The notes under the pieces are model-generated. The model saw only the letters and a program-made list of their open reading frames with translations, made no database searches and was not told the DNA's origin. A stretch of 64,000 bases of DNA from Eurosta solidaginis (Eukaryota; Arthropoda; Insecta; Diptera; Tephritidae): NCBI RefSeq assembly GCF_040869045.1, contig NC_090319.1, forward strand, positions 338,500,302 through 338,564,301. Reading direction: 5' to 3'. Numbering within the stretch: position 1 is the stretch's first letter; the number at the start of each line of letters is the position of its first letter. Below, in pieces: positions 1 through 10,302 of this stretch. Made by a program: the position numbers and the translations under genes.

Positions 1-1466
1 TCTCCCTGAACTTGGTTAAACTCGCCAGAAATCGTACGCAATCCTGCTCCAGGTAATGGCTTTATTCTCCTGTTGACCAAATAAGATCGGATCAAGGAAT
101 GAGATGCGCCCGTATCGACAGTCAGTACACGTTTTTGCCATCCACATTCCCTTTGACGGTAAGACTGCTCGATTTTCTACCAATTTGCGACACAGATATC
201 ACAGGACATTAAATAGCTGGAGCTAGCTCTCGATCTCTACATCTTAAGCGCTCTTGCTCATCCCTCCAATATTGCGTCTACCTACTCTGGCCTTCCTACT
301 TCCACACGGCGTGCTTTGAAAACTGGCTTACACAGAAGCGCCGCTTTTCCTGAATCAGAGCATGTGATACCGTTTCTGCGAAAGTTGGCTTTGGGTTTGC
401 GTATGTAGCTCGCTTTGTTTCGACGTCCCGTATGACATTTATAAAACTCTGAATCTTTACCCTTTCGGGGTGCGTCCGCATTCGCTAAATATGCCAGCCT
501 TTCAACATCCGAAGCAAACTCTTGCAACGTCTCACCAGGCTTCTGGAAGCGGTTCAGTAACTCCATTTGGTATATCTGTATCCTATGTTCAGTTCTGTTT
601 CCTCTCTCTAGAGCGCCCATCAATGCTTCATAACAGTTCCGTTCGCCCTCTGGAATGGTTTGTAAAATCTCAGCTGCAGGCCCTTTCAACCCTATGAACA
701 GTGCAGCAACTTTATCTTCAACATTCCAGTTGTTCACTGCTGCGGTCTTCTCAAACTGTAGCTTAAAGACCTGGAAAGGAACAGAACCGTCTAAGGATGG
801 TGTTTTTACCTTTGGACTACTCGCTGAAATCGCTGGGCGATTTAGTTGTAACTGCTCCATACGACCTTTCAAATCATCGGCTTCTGCCTGAAATTGCGCC
901 ATTTTTGCATCTTGCGCTTCCAGTTTTGATGATACCTGTTCCAAAATTTCTGCCGACATTTCAGATATACGTGCCTCTTACGCTTCCAATTGAAATACCA
1001 TATATGTCTTTTGGTCTTCCAGTTGAGATGACACGTGCGACGTCATTTCTGAAATACGTGCATCCTGTGATGCCAGTTGGGATGCTATATATGTCTTTTG
1101 TTCTTCAAGTTGAGTTTCCATCTTGGATGTTATATGTGTCTCCTGGGATTCTAGTTGAGATGCTATATATGTCTTCTGTTCTGCCAGTTGAGATGACACT
1201 GTCGGTGTATTAGCAGATATTGCAGCTAAAATCGTGTTCAAGTCTGTGCTCGTAACCGTCTGCGATGTTTCGTTTTTCTCTTCAATTTTTGTTGTTTTCT
1301 CGTCGCCATCAAGATGAAAGACATACTCTTCCACGTTAATTCTTTCTGCTTCCATTACCTCTCGTAGTCGTTCCTGAAGTTCGAGTTTATTACCGGTTGT
1401 ATTCAATCCACGGCTCTCCAACTCCTTCTTCAGTTGCTGGATCTTCAGTTCACTCCACTTGGCCAT
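1..1466 (-). pseudogene. Ty3/Gypsy retrotransposon gag and protease, broken
   Basis: Reads leftward. The gag starts at ATG 1464-1466. The first ~40 residues look like a SAP-type DNA-binding helix pair (motif LKKELESRGL), followed by a predicted coiled coil built of repeated QLEEQKTYIASQL-like units. An in-frame TAA at 978-980 splits gag; the same frame resumes (957-282) with a capsid-like region (FQVFKLQFEKTA, VAALFIGLKGPAAEIL, FQKPGETLQEFA). A frameshift near 470 moves the reading to 481-296 (RDVETKRATYANPKPTFAETV). Near the window edge (about 1-140) is a retroviral-type aspartic protease with DTGAS at its active site. So this copy is decayed: one nonsense codon, at least one frameshift, and probable loss of sequence between capsid and protease. 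Pol lies outside the window. Assignment to Ty3/Gypsy rests on the gag/protease order and the LTR. Confidence 0.85.
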
Positions 1467-1506
1467 GTCCTTGTTGTATTCAAAATCTTCGGAATTTTTT
1501 CAACAA

Positions 1507-1523
1507 TTCCTCTTCTGACACCA
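1507..1523 (-). other. Primer-binding site, tRNA-Leu-like
   Basis: The minus strand reads TGGTGTCAGAAGAGGAA directly inside the LTR. TGG plus the next bases is complementary to a tRNA 3' end of the form TTCTGACACCA, as in several leucine tRNAs. The tRNA identity is from memory of acceptor-stem sequences and is only probable. Confidence 0.6.
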
Positions 1524-1525
1524 AT

Positions 1526-2041
1526 TGTAACGAATTTATGCAATTCCCCTTATTTGCAAATCTTCTACTAACGTTCTAATCACTAAACTGTTGAGTAAGT
1601 AGCACCGCTATTCGGTAATGCAAAATGGCCTTTATTAAAGTTCTTCACAATAATACTACTATTGCTCGCCAGATTCGTCTTAAATCAAAACTGATTGTCG
1701 CGCCTCTACTGTTGCTGCTTTTATACTGTGTGATTTCCTCGTTGCATCTTCTAAGCGCTTCCCGAATTTACTTAGTTACTGGTATATAATTATAACTACA
1801 AATGCACGTGTGTAGATCTCATATGCGCGTGTATTTGTGAGCGATGCTTCCACAATTATAATTGCATACTTTTGGGAGCATCTCAGATAAGACATTTGCA
1901 TGTGTTTCTGCGTTGCTTCTCTGCTGTGTGTACGTACCTACGTGTAGACATAATGATTGAATTATTGATGTGCATACAAGTCACTGCTTAGCATCGGCTT
2001 AGAGATGGCAGTACCCCTTAGTGTTGCTAATATTCGTAACA
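1526..2041 (-). repeat. 5' LTR of the Gypsy-like element
   Basis: Read on the minus strand this 516-bp segment begins TGTTACGAATATTAG at 2041 and ends ATTCGTTACA at 1526, giving the usual TG...CA termini with imperfect terminal inverted repeats. It is followed two bases later by a primer-binding site. Its partner LTR lies beyond the left edge, so LTR divergence and target duplication cannot be read here. Confidence 0.75.
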
Positions 2042-2515
2042 ATAAGATAATCTAAATTATGTTTAACAAATAGTTTTTTCAGCAGTTCTTGGGACAAAAT
2101 TCACACTTTTTTCTGTAACCACTATCGTCTTAATTCGTGGTAGCACCTAGCGATTTGTTTTATTTCCTACTTATGTCAACCGGAAAAATGGGTAGGCTCA
2201 AATGAAAAAAAAAATTTATGTTAGCTTTGCTCATCCATTCATCGGTCTATTCGTCAGCAGATTTGTCCGTGGGGTCATCATCACAAGTTGTTTTTTTTTT
2301 TGCAATAACTATCATTTAAAGAAATGTATTGTAAGCAAATGCAACATACCAATTTTTTTGACCGCGACTAATACTCTTGTAAAAAATAAATACTATTTCA
2401 AAATGAAATATAATGCTGTGATAATGCAATATTTTACGAGACATTTCCGCCATTTATAGGGTTACACTGCTAAAATTTTATATGATCAACTTATTTTGTT
2501 TTGTGGATGTTCCGA
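2042..2515. other. AT-rich spacer, no gene recognised
   Basis: Contains homopolymer runs (A around 2205, T around 2290) and a short plus-strand open frame at 2202-2459 with no recognisable domain. Nothing else is supported. Confidence 0.5.
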
Positions 2516-2529
2516 CAGGGTGGATAAAT

Positions 2530-2700
2530 GACGTTGCAACGATTTTTCGCCATCCCTTGTCAAATTTGGTGAGACAAACCGGTTTCGGCATTGTGCCATC
2601 ATCAGTGTCGATTTTTGGAGTGAACGACTATCTTGAAAAAAGTAGTGGCGACGCCTACTAAGGTCACTCGAAAATCTTTGCATCATCTTAAAAAACGGTT
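2530..2700 (-). repeat. Hammerhead-bearing interspersed repeat, single copy
   Basis: About 80 bp around 2540-2620 is shared with 12040-12120 and 12215-12290 (common words CATCCCTTGTCAAATTT, GAGACAAAC, GGCATTGT). The conserved part holds the ribozyme-like core listed separately. Boundaries are not resolved; no coding sequence accompanies it. Confidence 0.6.
2573..2609 (-). ncRNA. Hammerhead ribozyme-like RNA H1, complete core
   Basis: Read on the minus strand: stem I strand GACA (2609-2606); CTGATGA (2605-2599); one T; stem II GGCA (2597-2594), loop CAA, TGCC (2590-2587); GAA (2586-2584); ACCGGT (2583-2578); T (2577) as the cleavage-site H; stem I return strand TGTC (2576-2573). All conserved hammerhead core positions are present and stems I and II pair perfectly. 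ACCGGT is self-complementary, so stem III could form only between two copies, as reported for type I minimal hammerheads of Penelope-like elements and some satellites. Activity is inferred, not shown. Confidence 0.7.
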
Positions 2701-3608
2701 AAAGATGTCGTGATATTATTTATAACCGTCTATACTTTTCAAAAGATAATTGCCCTAGACAAGAATCACAAAATCGGTTCCCACGCCTACTTTCTATATT
2801 AAAATGAAAAATGCACATATAGAACACGAATACAAATCTGTAACCTGTACCGCTTCTTTTCATATATTAGGCGATGAAAAAATTTATATTGTTCACAAAA
2901 TTACATTTACACAACGATTTCAGATAATAATAAATGGAGTGAGGTTCATCGACTTCGCTATTTCCCGAAATATTTTCATATCCAGCTCAAAGTTTAAACA
3001 TTTAAAAATCCACAAAACTACATGGCATAAAAATATTACCGAAAATTCGGCGAAAGACGAAAGGTTTCAAACCCGGGTCAAATTTCTGCCAGAACGAAAA
3101 GGGCGATATGATAACTAATGTTCAAAGAGTGCTCAGATTCTATAGTGAAGTCATCTAAGTCTTTATTAATGCCGCTCTTCACAATAATTGCCCCTGGAGC
3201 ATTCCACGGTTGGTACGGGACAAATCGTACAGATTTTTTTTCATTTTTAGGTCTCAACTAAAGAAAAACTATAACTTTATCAGAAAAAGATTTAAGTGCA
3301 TTAGGATTGTATGGTAAATGTGCAAATAAAAATAGAAATCTGCTCTTAAAATATTTGTATATGTGCGTAAAAAATCGCAAAAAGCCTCCGTTTGTACGGG
3401 ACACCAGTAGTTCAAGTGAAACTTTAGCGAAATTATTAAATATTATTATTATAGTAACAAAAAACAAAAGCAAACATATTTGTTAGTAGTTGTTAAAATA
3501 ACAAACAAAATTTAAAAACGTTTATTCGAAAAAAATTATGTTTAAAAATAATTTGTTTTTACGGGACACATGTGCACCATTCAAATTTCGATTTCTCCTA
3601 CACTATAT
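2701..3608. other. Intergenic AT-rich sequence
   Basis: Two short open frames (2804-3118 plus, 3258-3473 minus) have low-complexity composition and no recognisable domain. I see no gene here. Confidence 0.45.
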
Positions 3609-3610
3609 AT

Positions 3611-3890
3611 TGTAGCGTGCTCCGCCTCGTCCAAAAATCCTGGGTCCAAGCCACGGGCAAAGCAACTTTAAAAACTCAGAACCAAGTTTTCTCAATTAGA
3701 AAACTTTTTCTAAGCGGAGTCGCCCCTCGGCAGTGATTTCGAGTGTATTTCATCAATAAAAAATTTCTCAGTGAAAATTTATCTATAGGACCAGTCCCAA
3801 CAATTTGTAGGAAAAATTAAAAGGAGCACGACGTAAATTAGGAGAGAAACTAGGTCTAAAGTCTCTTCTGGAAATTTACTAAAGTTTACT
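3611..3890 (+). repeat. tRNA-derived SINE copy, decayed
   Basis: Same family as 7331-7668. Begins inside the tRNA-like head (GCGTGCTCCGCC), followed by a B-box-like GGTCCAAGCC, the TAAGCGG-AGTCGCCCCTCGGC segment, then CAATTTGTAGGAAAAATTAAA and a GGAGCACGACG tail. The A box is lost or truncated. Confidence 0.7.
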
Positions 3891-4357
3891 TATATTCATG
3901 TACATATTCCAGGTACAGACTTAGTCTATGTACAGAAATAAAATGTTCATTTTTTCAGGAGTTTTTGAAAACTATTTGATTTTTCAATTAAATTTGCTAC
4001 ACCAATTTTTTATTTAATTTGATTTTTTTTTCAAGCTAATACTAATTTTAAAATTTTCCACTTAAGTACACATTTCAAATATATTAGCATGGAAAATTAA
4101 AAAGGAGAGCAATTCGAAAATCGGCGAAAATTAAGGATTTTCCATGGAATGCCCCTACCATTGACTTTGACATGGTATCTCTAAGCCAGATGTTTATTCG
4201 ACACACGTAAGCAAAATCGTGACTACCAATGTGCCAAGTATGAAATAAACACTAAAAAAAAAACTTTCTCAGAAGATAAACATTGGAGGGACTTTTTGCA
4301 ATAGGCAAAAACAATTTTTGCTCAATTTATGATAAGAACTGCCTTGCACTTAGGTGC

Positions 4358-4442
4358 GAAAACTTCCGAAGAGATTTTGGTCCGAGCTTGTCTTCCAATT
4401 TGCGTGGTACTCCTTTTTAATTTTCCTACAAATTGGTCGGAG
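4358..4442 (-). repeat. 3' fragment of the SINE family
   Basis: The plus strand holds CTTCCGAAGAGATTTTGG, CCAATTTGCGTGGTACTCC and CCTACAAATTGG, which are the reverse complement of the SINE 3' part. With the copy at 3611 it forms an inverted pair about 470 bp apart. Confidence 0.6.
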
Positions 4443-4689
4443 TTTTTATAATAATGAAGAGATTTTCCTTGTATGTATGTACATATATTAGAATGGTTTT
4501 TCTTTTGTTTTTAGAAAAATGTTATTGTTTTGAGAAGAAATTCCTAGCGTGAAAAACCATTCACATTTGGGGAAAAAAATAGTTTGAGTGTAGAATTGAT
4601 ATCTGTGTCACAGATTTACAGAGATGGATGGCTTTTGTGGGGTGGTTGGACTTCCCCCAACCCCTCCCTCCCCCTCCCCCAGTGGATCC

Positions 4690-5215
4690 CCCACTGCTTT
4701 AAGGAGAGGTTAAACAGAATAGTAAGAAATTGGTAGATATATTCTGCACACTTTTTTGGAATTAAATCAGGGCCGTATGCAAAAGATTCTTTTAAGGTCT
4801 TTAGTTGCAATAAAACATCTTCAGGTCGTAAATGTGGAGCAGAGTTTGAGTTACTTAGATGCAGTTTATAAGGATATTTGTCAGGCGAAGCAGTCTTAAT
4901 GGAATAGTAAAAAATGTTATCTTTAAACTTCATAGCATAATGAAAACCCTTTGTCCTACGTTTAGAATTTACAAACCATATAACGCCTTGCAAATAATTT
5001 TCTTTCTCATTTTACAGAAGTAAGTTTTATAGCGCTTTTTATTAAGTTCAAAATAATTATGACACAGTTTAGCATAACGAATGTAATGCGAATGTAAACC
5101 AGCCTTCTTATATAATTTAAAGTAACATGACTTTTTGTTATGCAATGATTTTAGTTCCTTAGTGATGCAGGATGGCATTAGTTCATCGTATGAACAAATA
5201 CGCTTGGACGCACAC
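4690..5215 (-). pseudogene. LINE ORF2 fragment (linker and start of RT)
   Basis: Two overlapping minus-strand frames (5178-4969 and 4993-4616) join by frameshift into one stretch typical of the region between endonuclease and reverse transcriptase in Jockey/CR1-type LINEs. Seen: a basic Tyr/Lys-rich linker (CITKELKSLHNKKSCYFKLYK; a CHNYFELNKKRYK block), a partial NSKRRTKGF block, then LLQLKTLKESFAYGPDLIP at the usual K-GPDGIP position before RT. Neither endonuclease nor RT palm is present, so it is truncated on both sides. The low-complexity C/T tract at 4655-4690 marks the left limit. Confidence 0.7.
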
Positions 5216-5465
5216 CATTAAAATATAAAACGTTATAATCGACGTCCCCATTATGGTGAAGTCAAGTTATTTTGGAAGCTATCGCGCACTAAGTAATTCA
5301 ATTTCGAGAAAAACATGACTTTTTCGGTTATGCCGAGAAATCATATATACAAGGGGCAGTGATGACTCAACCCTGTCAGGTTAACTTTTTTTTTTTTTAA
5401 TTAATCCTTATAACTAATAATTTTGAGGTCGAAATTTTTTTAGGAAAATAAGCACTTTCTATTAT

Positions 5466-6431
5466 TTAAAGCTCGATATTCGTATTTTCTTGAATCCAAT
5501 CCAAGTAGGAAGTGACACGAGTATATGCAGGTGGTACATCAGTTTCACATCCTACCATTGAAACAATAGACATAATACCAATTTGAATCTTTGAAGATGC
5601 CAACACCAATGGACCACCAGAATCACCACTAAGAAGTTTGATATGATTGTCAGTGGCAGTGCAAATTTTTCCGTTATCGATAATAGATGAATCATATGAT
5701 TTAGCACATACTTCGTTAGAGATCACTCTAAAATTGGCAAACTGTAAAACAGGTGAATTCAATGTGGATGTATCAGAGGTATAACCCCATCCAGAAGCCA
5801 CTACAGTTTTATGAACGTAAGCCGGATATCGTGAAGCACGATTTGGTAGAGACACCGGTTGAATGGCAAGTGTACAAGTTACAGCTGGAATTTTGATCAA
5901 AGATATATCATTTCTAGCAGTTTCTATTTCGAATTCGGGATGAACTGTAATGTCACATTGGTGTACCACCAGTTGTACAATTGGATCTAAGTGATTGATG
6001 CTGCCTAAGTATACCATCGCCCCCAGAGCACTGAAATTGAAAGGATTGACTAGATCAGATTACGTATCGAGAGTACGTTATTGGGTGATTAACTTATTAA
6101 TTCTTCTTTTCGCCAATTGTCCCACACCCTAAAAAATACAGGACATATAATTTAAAACTTACGTTAGAGTACAATGAGCAGCCGTCAGCACCAATTCATT
6201 GCTTATTAGAGATCCAGCACAAAAGCGAAAATTTTCACCGTAATATAATAACAAACCAGCTTGATAAGGAAATTGGTTAGCAGTTGCCGTTTGACTATTT
6301 GATATACGTGAACTTAAAACTTCCTTTTGAACCATAGACCCCAAGGGTTCACGTTGTATATTTCTAGGTTGCCGAATTTCAAGCGACGATGCGATGCATA
6401 GTAGGAGCCACAAAGCTAACAACGATCTCAT
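5466..6431 (-). CDS. Trypsin-like (S1A) secreted serine protease, two exons
   Basis: Exon 1 is 6431-6163, exon 2 is 6030-5466. The intron has GTAAG at 6162 and a pyrimidine tract ending CAG at 6031; joining preserves frame and yields 277 aa. I start at ATG 6429-6431: an upstream in-frame TTG is not a likely start, and the broken paralogue begins at the same Met. A signal peptide follows (MRSLLALWLLLCIASS). The activation site is SR|ISNS. Catalytic triad: His in TAAHC, Asp in ARNDISLI, Ser in GDSGGP. CxxSLI...AHC supplies Cys42-Cys58. Odd: where most family members have Cys191, four residues before the active Ser, this has Leu (HIKLLSGDSGG), although its usual partner Cys220 (VGCETD) remains; position 189 appears to be Lys. 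The overall look is closest to insect gut Jonah-type proteases. A digestive role is inferred from family. Confidence 0.9.
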
Positions 6432-6451
6432 GTTGCTGCTGTTCAAGCAAA

Positions 6452-6495
6452 TTCAGACTGACTAAAGCATTGACTATTTTGGTTTATTTATTGTA
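6452..6495 (-). promoter_or_regulatory. Core promoter of the serine protease
   Basis: Minus strand: initiator TCAGT at 6461-6457, about 26 bp upstream of the ATG, and a TATA-like AATAAATAAA at about 6492-6483, roughly 25-30 bp further upstream. The same spacing is kept at the paralogous exon, where the box is a canonical TATAAAT. Confidence 0.55.
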
Positions 6496-6923
6496 TAATT
6501 CAATGACGTACTATGGGATAGTTTGCAATATTTTGTCATAAATGCATATTTGTATTTCGGCAATTCACAGTATGTTTGTATTTGGCTTCGCAACAAGCAT
6601 GATTTTTATTTTCTATCGATTACGGATAGATTTCAACCTTTCGCCTTAACTCCGAATTTTCAATCGGTCAAGAAAGAAGAGAACAGTGAGAGTAAGAGTC
6701 TGTAAGGATTAAAATTCATAGACTTAAATAAATAAATAAATAAATTTGGCATGTAATATAAATCTGCTACTGCTACATTAAAGCTTACGGGGGCATTTGT
6801 AGTAGTGCTGCCAAGAATTCCGTTAACACTTAATATACTAACATTTGAAAATATAAGAAATTACAAAATTAGTTTGCAAATAAAGCAGAATTTAAAACTG
6901 TTTTAATCCATTTATATCTTACT

Positions 6924-7175
6924 CAGTCATGCAGGGAGCAGCCGTCAAAATCCATTCGTGGCTAATTAGCGATCCACCGATCCACGGTCCACCATCATAC
7001 AACGATAAACAAGCTTGATAAGGAAATTGCCTGGCAGTAGCACTTTGACCATTTAATATACGTAGACTTAGAACTATATTTGGTTCCACAGACCCCAAGA
7101 TATTACCTTTTGTTTATCTAAGGTCACGAATTTGAAACGCCGAGGCAAGAGCAACAAAGCTATGATCGATTTCAT
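6924..7175 (-). pseudogene. Broken first-exon copy of the serine protease
   Basis: Aligns with exon 1 of the neighbour: ATG at 7175-7173 (MKSIIALLLL), RILNGQSATARQFPYQA, SLISHEWILTAA, then a splice-like GTAAG at 6923. It is dead by several marks: a frame change after the hydrophobic leader, an in-frame TAA before the activation site, the catalytic His replaced by Pro (TAAPC), and the Cys42 position changed to Gly. No second exon follows before 6431, so the duplication copied the promoter and exon 1 only, or exon 2 was lost. Confidence 0.8.
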
Positions 7176-7199
7176 ATTGCTGCAGTTTAAGCAAATTTA

Positions 7200-7240
7200 G
7201 ACTGATGAATTCATTGATAATTTTTTGCTTATTTATAGTA
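7200..7240 (-). promoter_or_regulatory. Conserved promoter of the pseudogene copy
   Basis: Initiator TCAGT at 7205-7201 and TATAAAT at 7237-7231 (minus strand). Sequence on to about 7310 still matches the promoter-proximal region 6480-6558 of the live gene. Confidence 0.5.
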
Positions 7241-7330
7241 AAGTTAAGTGGCGTACTATAGAGTTATATGCATTATTTTGTCACAAAAGCATATTTTTCG
7301 GCAAGGCATTTCCGCATTTGCTGGATATAA

Positions 7331-7668
7331 TAAAAATAAATGTAAGGCGCGATAACCTCCGAAGAGATCTAAGGCCGAGCTTCTCTTCCAATTTGCGTCG
7401 TGCTCCTCTTGATTCTTCCCTACAAATTGTTTATGCCGACTCCGAACGGCATCTGCAAGGCAGATGAGTTTTCACTGAGAGCTTTTCATGGCAGAAATAC
7501 AATCGGAGCGCTTGCCAGACACTGCCGAGGGGCGACCCCGCTTAGAAAAATTTTCTTCTAATTGAAAAATCTTATTTCTAAAATTTTGATGTTGCTTTGC
7601 CCGGGAGTTGAACCCAGGGCATACGGTGTGATAGGCGGAGCACGCCGCCATCACACCACGGTGGCCGC
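7331..7668 (-). mobile_element. tRNA-derived SINE with 16-bp target duplication
   Basis: Minus-strand head at 7668 reads GGCGGCCACCGTGGTGTGATGG (here split as A box TGGTGTGATGG) and a B box GGTTCAACTCC about 45 bp on, as in a tRNA-type RNA polymerase III promoter. The body contains a conserved GGGGTCGCCCCTCGG block and the 3' end is a GCGCCTTACATTTATTT tail. The insertion is flanked by perfect direct repeats CATTTGCTGGATATAA at 7315-7330 and 7669-7684. This is the best preserved of five copies in the window and defines the family length at about 338 bp. Confidence 0.85.
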
Positions 7669-7684
7669 CATTTGCTGGATATAA

Positions 7685-8212
7685 GTACCATTAAAAATGC
7701 ATGAAATTCGGTACTTATAAGCGGAAAGTGTTGATATAAAAACCGGCTTTTAAGCACAGAATGGGTTTATACTAATATTCCTGTTAACTGGCACATCTAA
7801 CATTACCAGTTTAAAGCGACACGAGTGAAATTTTGTTTATATTTTAGTTTTAAAAACCTCTCATTTTCTGCGTCTTTTTAACGCCGTTTTCGCCATTTTC
7901 GGCTAGGGCTAACTGACGGTTTATCTGACAAAAATCTTCCATAGATGTGTCAAAAAAAGTGCAGGCTAGCGTTAACTAAATAACCCCAAGTACACAAAAT
8001 TACACGCGCTCAATTAAAATTTGTTTGAACAGAAAAATCAACAGAACGTGTATGCATTTTAGAACACAAAAATTTAAAAACAATAATAGCACTTGTTTAC
8101 ACAAAAATTCGTTATTATTTTTGTTTTCCTGATAGTTAACCGTTGGGCCCAGAAACACGTTTCCATGAACTGATAACGGTTTTCGGTTACATTAACACAT
8201 TTTCCGGCAACG
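7685..8212. other. Intergenic sequence, no gene recognised
   Basis: AT-rich; a 64-aa minus-strand frame at 8074-8268 overlaps the start of the next repeat and shows no domain. Confidence 0.4.
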
Positions 8213-8247
8213 TTTTTATACCTTTGATGAAAATGAAATGGTATATT

Positions 8248-9229
8248 CAGGGCTGTCATGGAATCCAAGTCGGTTTTGCGTTTTGTCGGAATTATAAACC
8301 AATATTGATTTAAATTGGTGTCATAAAACCGTATTGGTTTTACTCTTTTCGAATGTAAATAAAAGCGATGTTCGAATCAGATGTTTTGCTTTGCACCGGC
8401 AATTTTGATGTTAATTTTTTTTGCAAAACTTTATAAAATAGTTGTTTTGTGCATTTAAACAGAAATAAACAAATTTATTGACATCAAAATGGCATCAGCA
8501 GTTGTAGCATTTATATTAATGGAAGAAGAAAGTTGCGAGAGGGTAAAAACGAAAATTTTGAGAGATCGCAGCAATCCATTTAAGTTGCTAGAGACAGCGT
8601 AATTAAAAATATTTCTTAATGTGGGTTTCTAAATATTTATAGCGCATTTGCAGTTCCATTGCATACTATCGCATAAACAAAGAGGCTTTCCGAATGGTAG
8701 TGGACACTACTGAAGTACGTTTAACTGGCTCGAAGGTTCTGACAGTGCTACAACTAGCACGTTACGATTTTTAGCTGAAGGATCCTATGAAAGATCAGTT
8801 GGCAAGGATTCTAGCATGAGTGTAGGTAGAAGCACGGTGTCAACGATTTTTGATGATGTGCTTCGTGAAGCCCTTCGCAATATCTGGATATTTCTCCATA
8901 AATTCAGTCAAAATACTGTTTTAAATTAAATTTTTATGTTTTCCCCTATTAAGAATGAAAATATATAAACCTTTATTTACTTACATTTTTAGAAAATACT
9001 CAACTGCAAGAGAAATACAACTAGGAAAAAATGAAATCCAACAGCATTTAACTTATTGGATTGTTTCCGATAGCAAAATCGATATTATCGGATCCTGTGA
9101 CACCTAAAACCGACACTGATTCCGATTCGAACATTAAACCGATAACATTGGATTTCATAACACCAAAGTAGTTATTTTGTCGTTTTTAAATCCGATTCCG
9201 ACAACAATTGGATTCCATGAGAGCCCTGA
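8248..9229 (+). mobile_element. PIF/Harbinger transposon remnant
   Basis: Terminal inverted repeats CAGGGCTGTCATGGAATCC (8248) and its near-complement ending GAGCCCTG (9229). Inside, on the plus strand, is the N-terminal part of a Harbinger-type transposase: ATG at about 8489 (MASAVVAFIL), ...NPFKLLETA, an apparent short intron (GT at about 8599, acceptor TTTGCAG at about 8654), SIAYYRINKEAFRMVVD, then, after a frame break, LRFLAEGSYERSVG and STVSTIFDDVL. These match the helix-turn-helix part of HARBI1-like transposases. The DDE catalytic half is absent, so the copy is internally deleted and dead. The target duplication is unclear. Confidence 0.75.
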
Positions 9230-10302
9230 GTTGATTTAGCCATGTCCGTCTGTCTGTTTGTATGGAAACTAGTTCCTCAGTGTTTAAAATATCGTCATAA
9301 AATTTGGTGAGCGGGTATTTTTAGGTGTCCGATTAGACATTTGCCGGTACCAGCTGGCTCGGACCACTATAGCATATATCCCCCATACAACCGATTTTTT
9401 TGTCATATCTTCCTCGATTTATGAGATTGAAGCTTCAAACTTCACCATATGCTTTCGTATATTGCACATATTGTTGTCTGGAAAAATGGACAAGATCGGT
9501 CGTATATATAGTATATATCCCCCACAACAGGTTTTTTCAGATAAGACACTTTTCATAATTTCTGCCCCATTTCAACAGCTAGAACCTTTAACTTTCACCA
9601 ATTGCTTACTTATAAAGCGTATATTGTTGTCTGGAAAAGTTATAGAGATCGGTGGTATATACATACTAGCAGACCCGTCAGATGTTTTTCTGCCCTAAAT
9701 TTGGCCTATCTACATAAATTTTAATAAGCTTTTTCCATCTAACTCTTCCGTCGGAGTACTAAAGCACTCAATAACAGTTTCAATTAGATACCCATAACTT
9801 AAAAACACATCCTAGTGTTACCCTGATCAACGTTTTGGCCTATATTTCGAAACCCTTCACAAATAGGTATGAAAACTACCCTGTAGTAAAGCACCCATCA
9901 ACAGATTTCATTTGTTATCCATATTCTATAAACACATTCTAGTGGTACCCGCGTCCACGTTTTCGTTTATATCTCGAGACCTCGGTCACCTGCGGGTACG
10001 AAAAATACCCCGTATAAAAGTACTCATAAACAGCTTCCATTTGATACCCATATTGTACAAACATATCCCAGGATTACCCAGGTCCACATTTTGATCTCAA
10101 TACCCTGGCCGGATAAAAGTTATCCTATGTCTGTCTCTTGGTTCTAAGCTACCCTTCCACCAATTTTCAGCCAAATATGTTCATCCGTTCCTTCCTCTTC
10201 TATTAAAAAAAAGCGCATCAACATCCCTTGCGTATTTTTAAAGGTTTAAGCGTTCAAAGGGATATAGGCACAGAAAAAGCGACTTTGTTTTATACTATGT
10301 AG

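Noticed and set aside
2202..2459. 85-aa plus-strand frame
   Set aside because: Low complexity, no domain, begins in a poly-A run.
6432..6446. Start of the serine protease at 6446
   Set aside because: That codon is TTG; the first ATG is at 6431-6429 and agrees with the paralogous exon.
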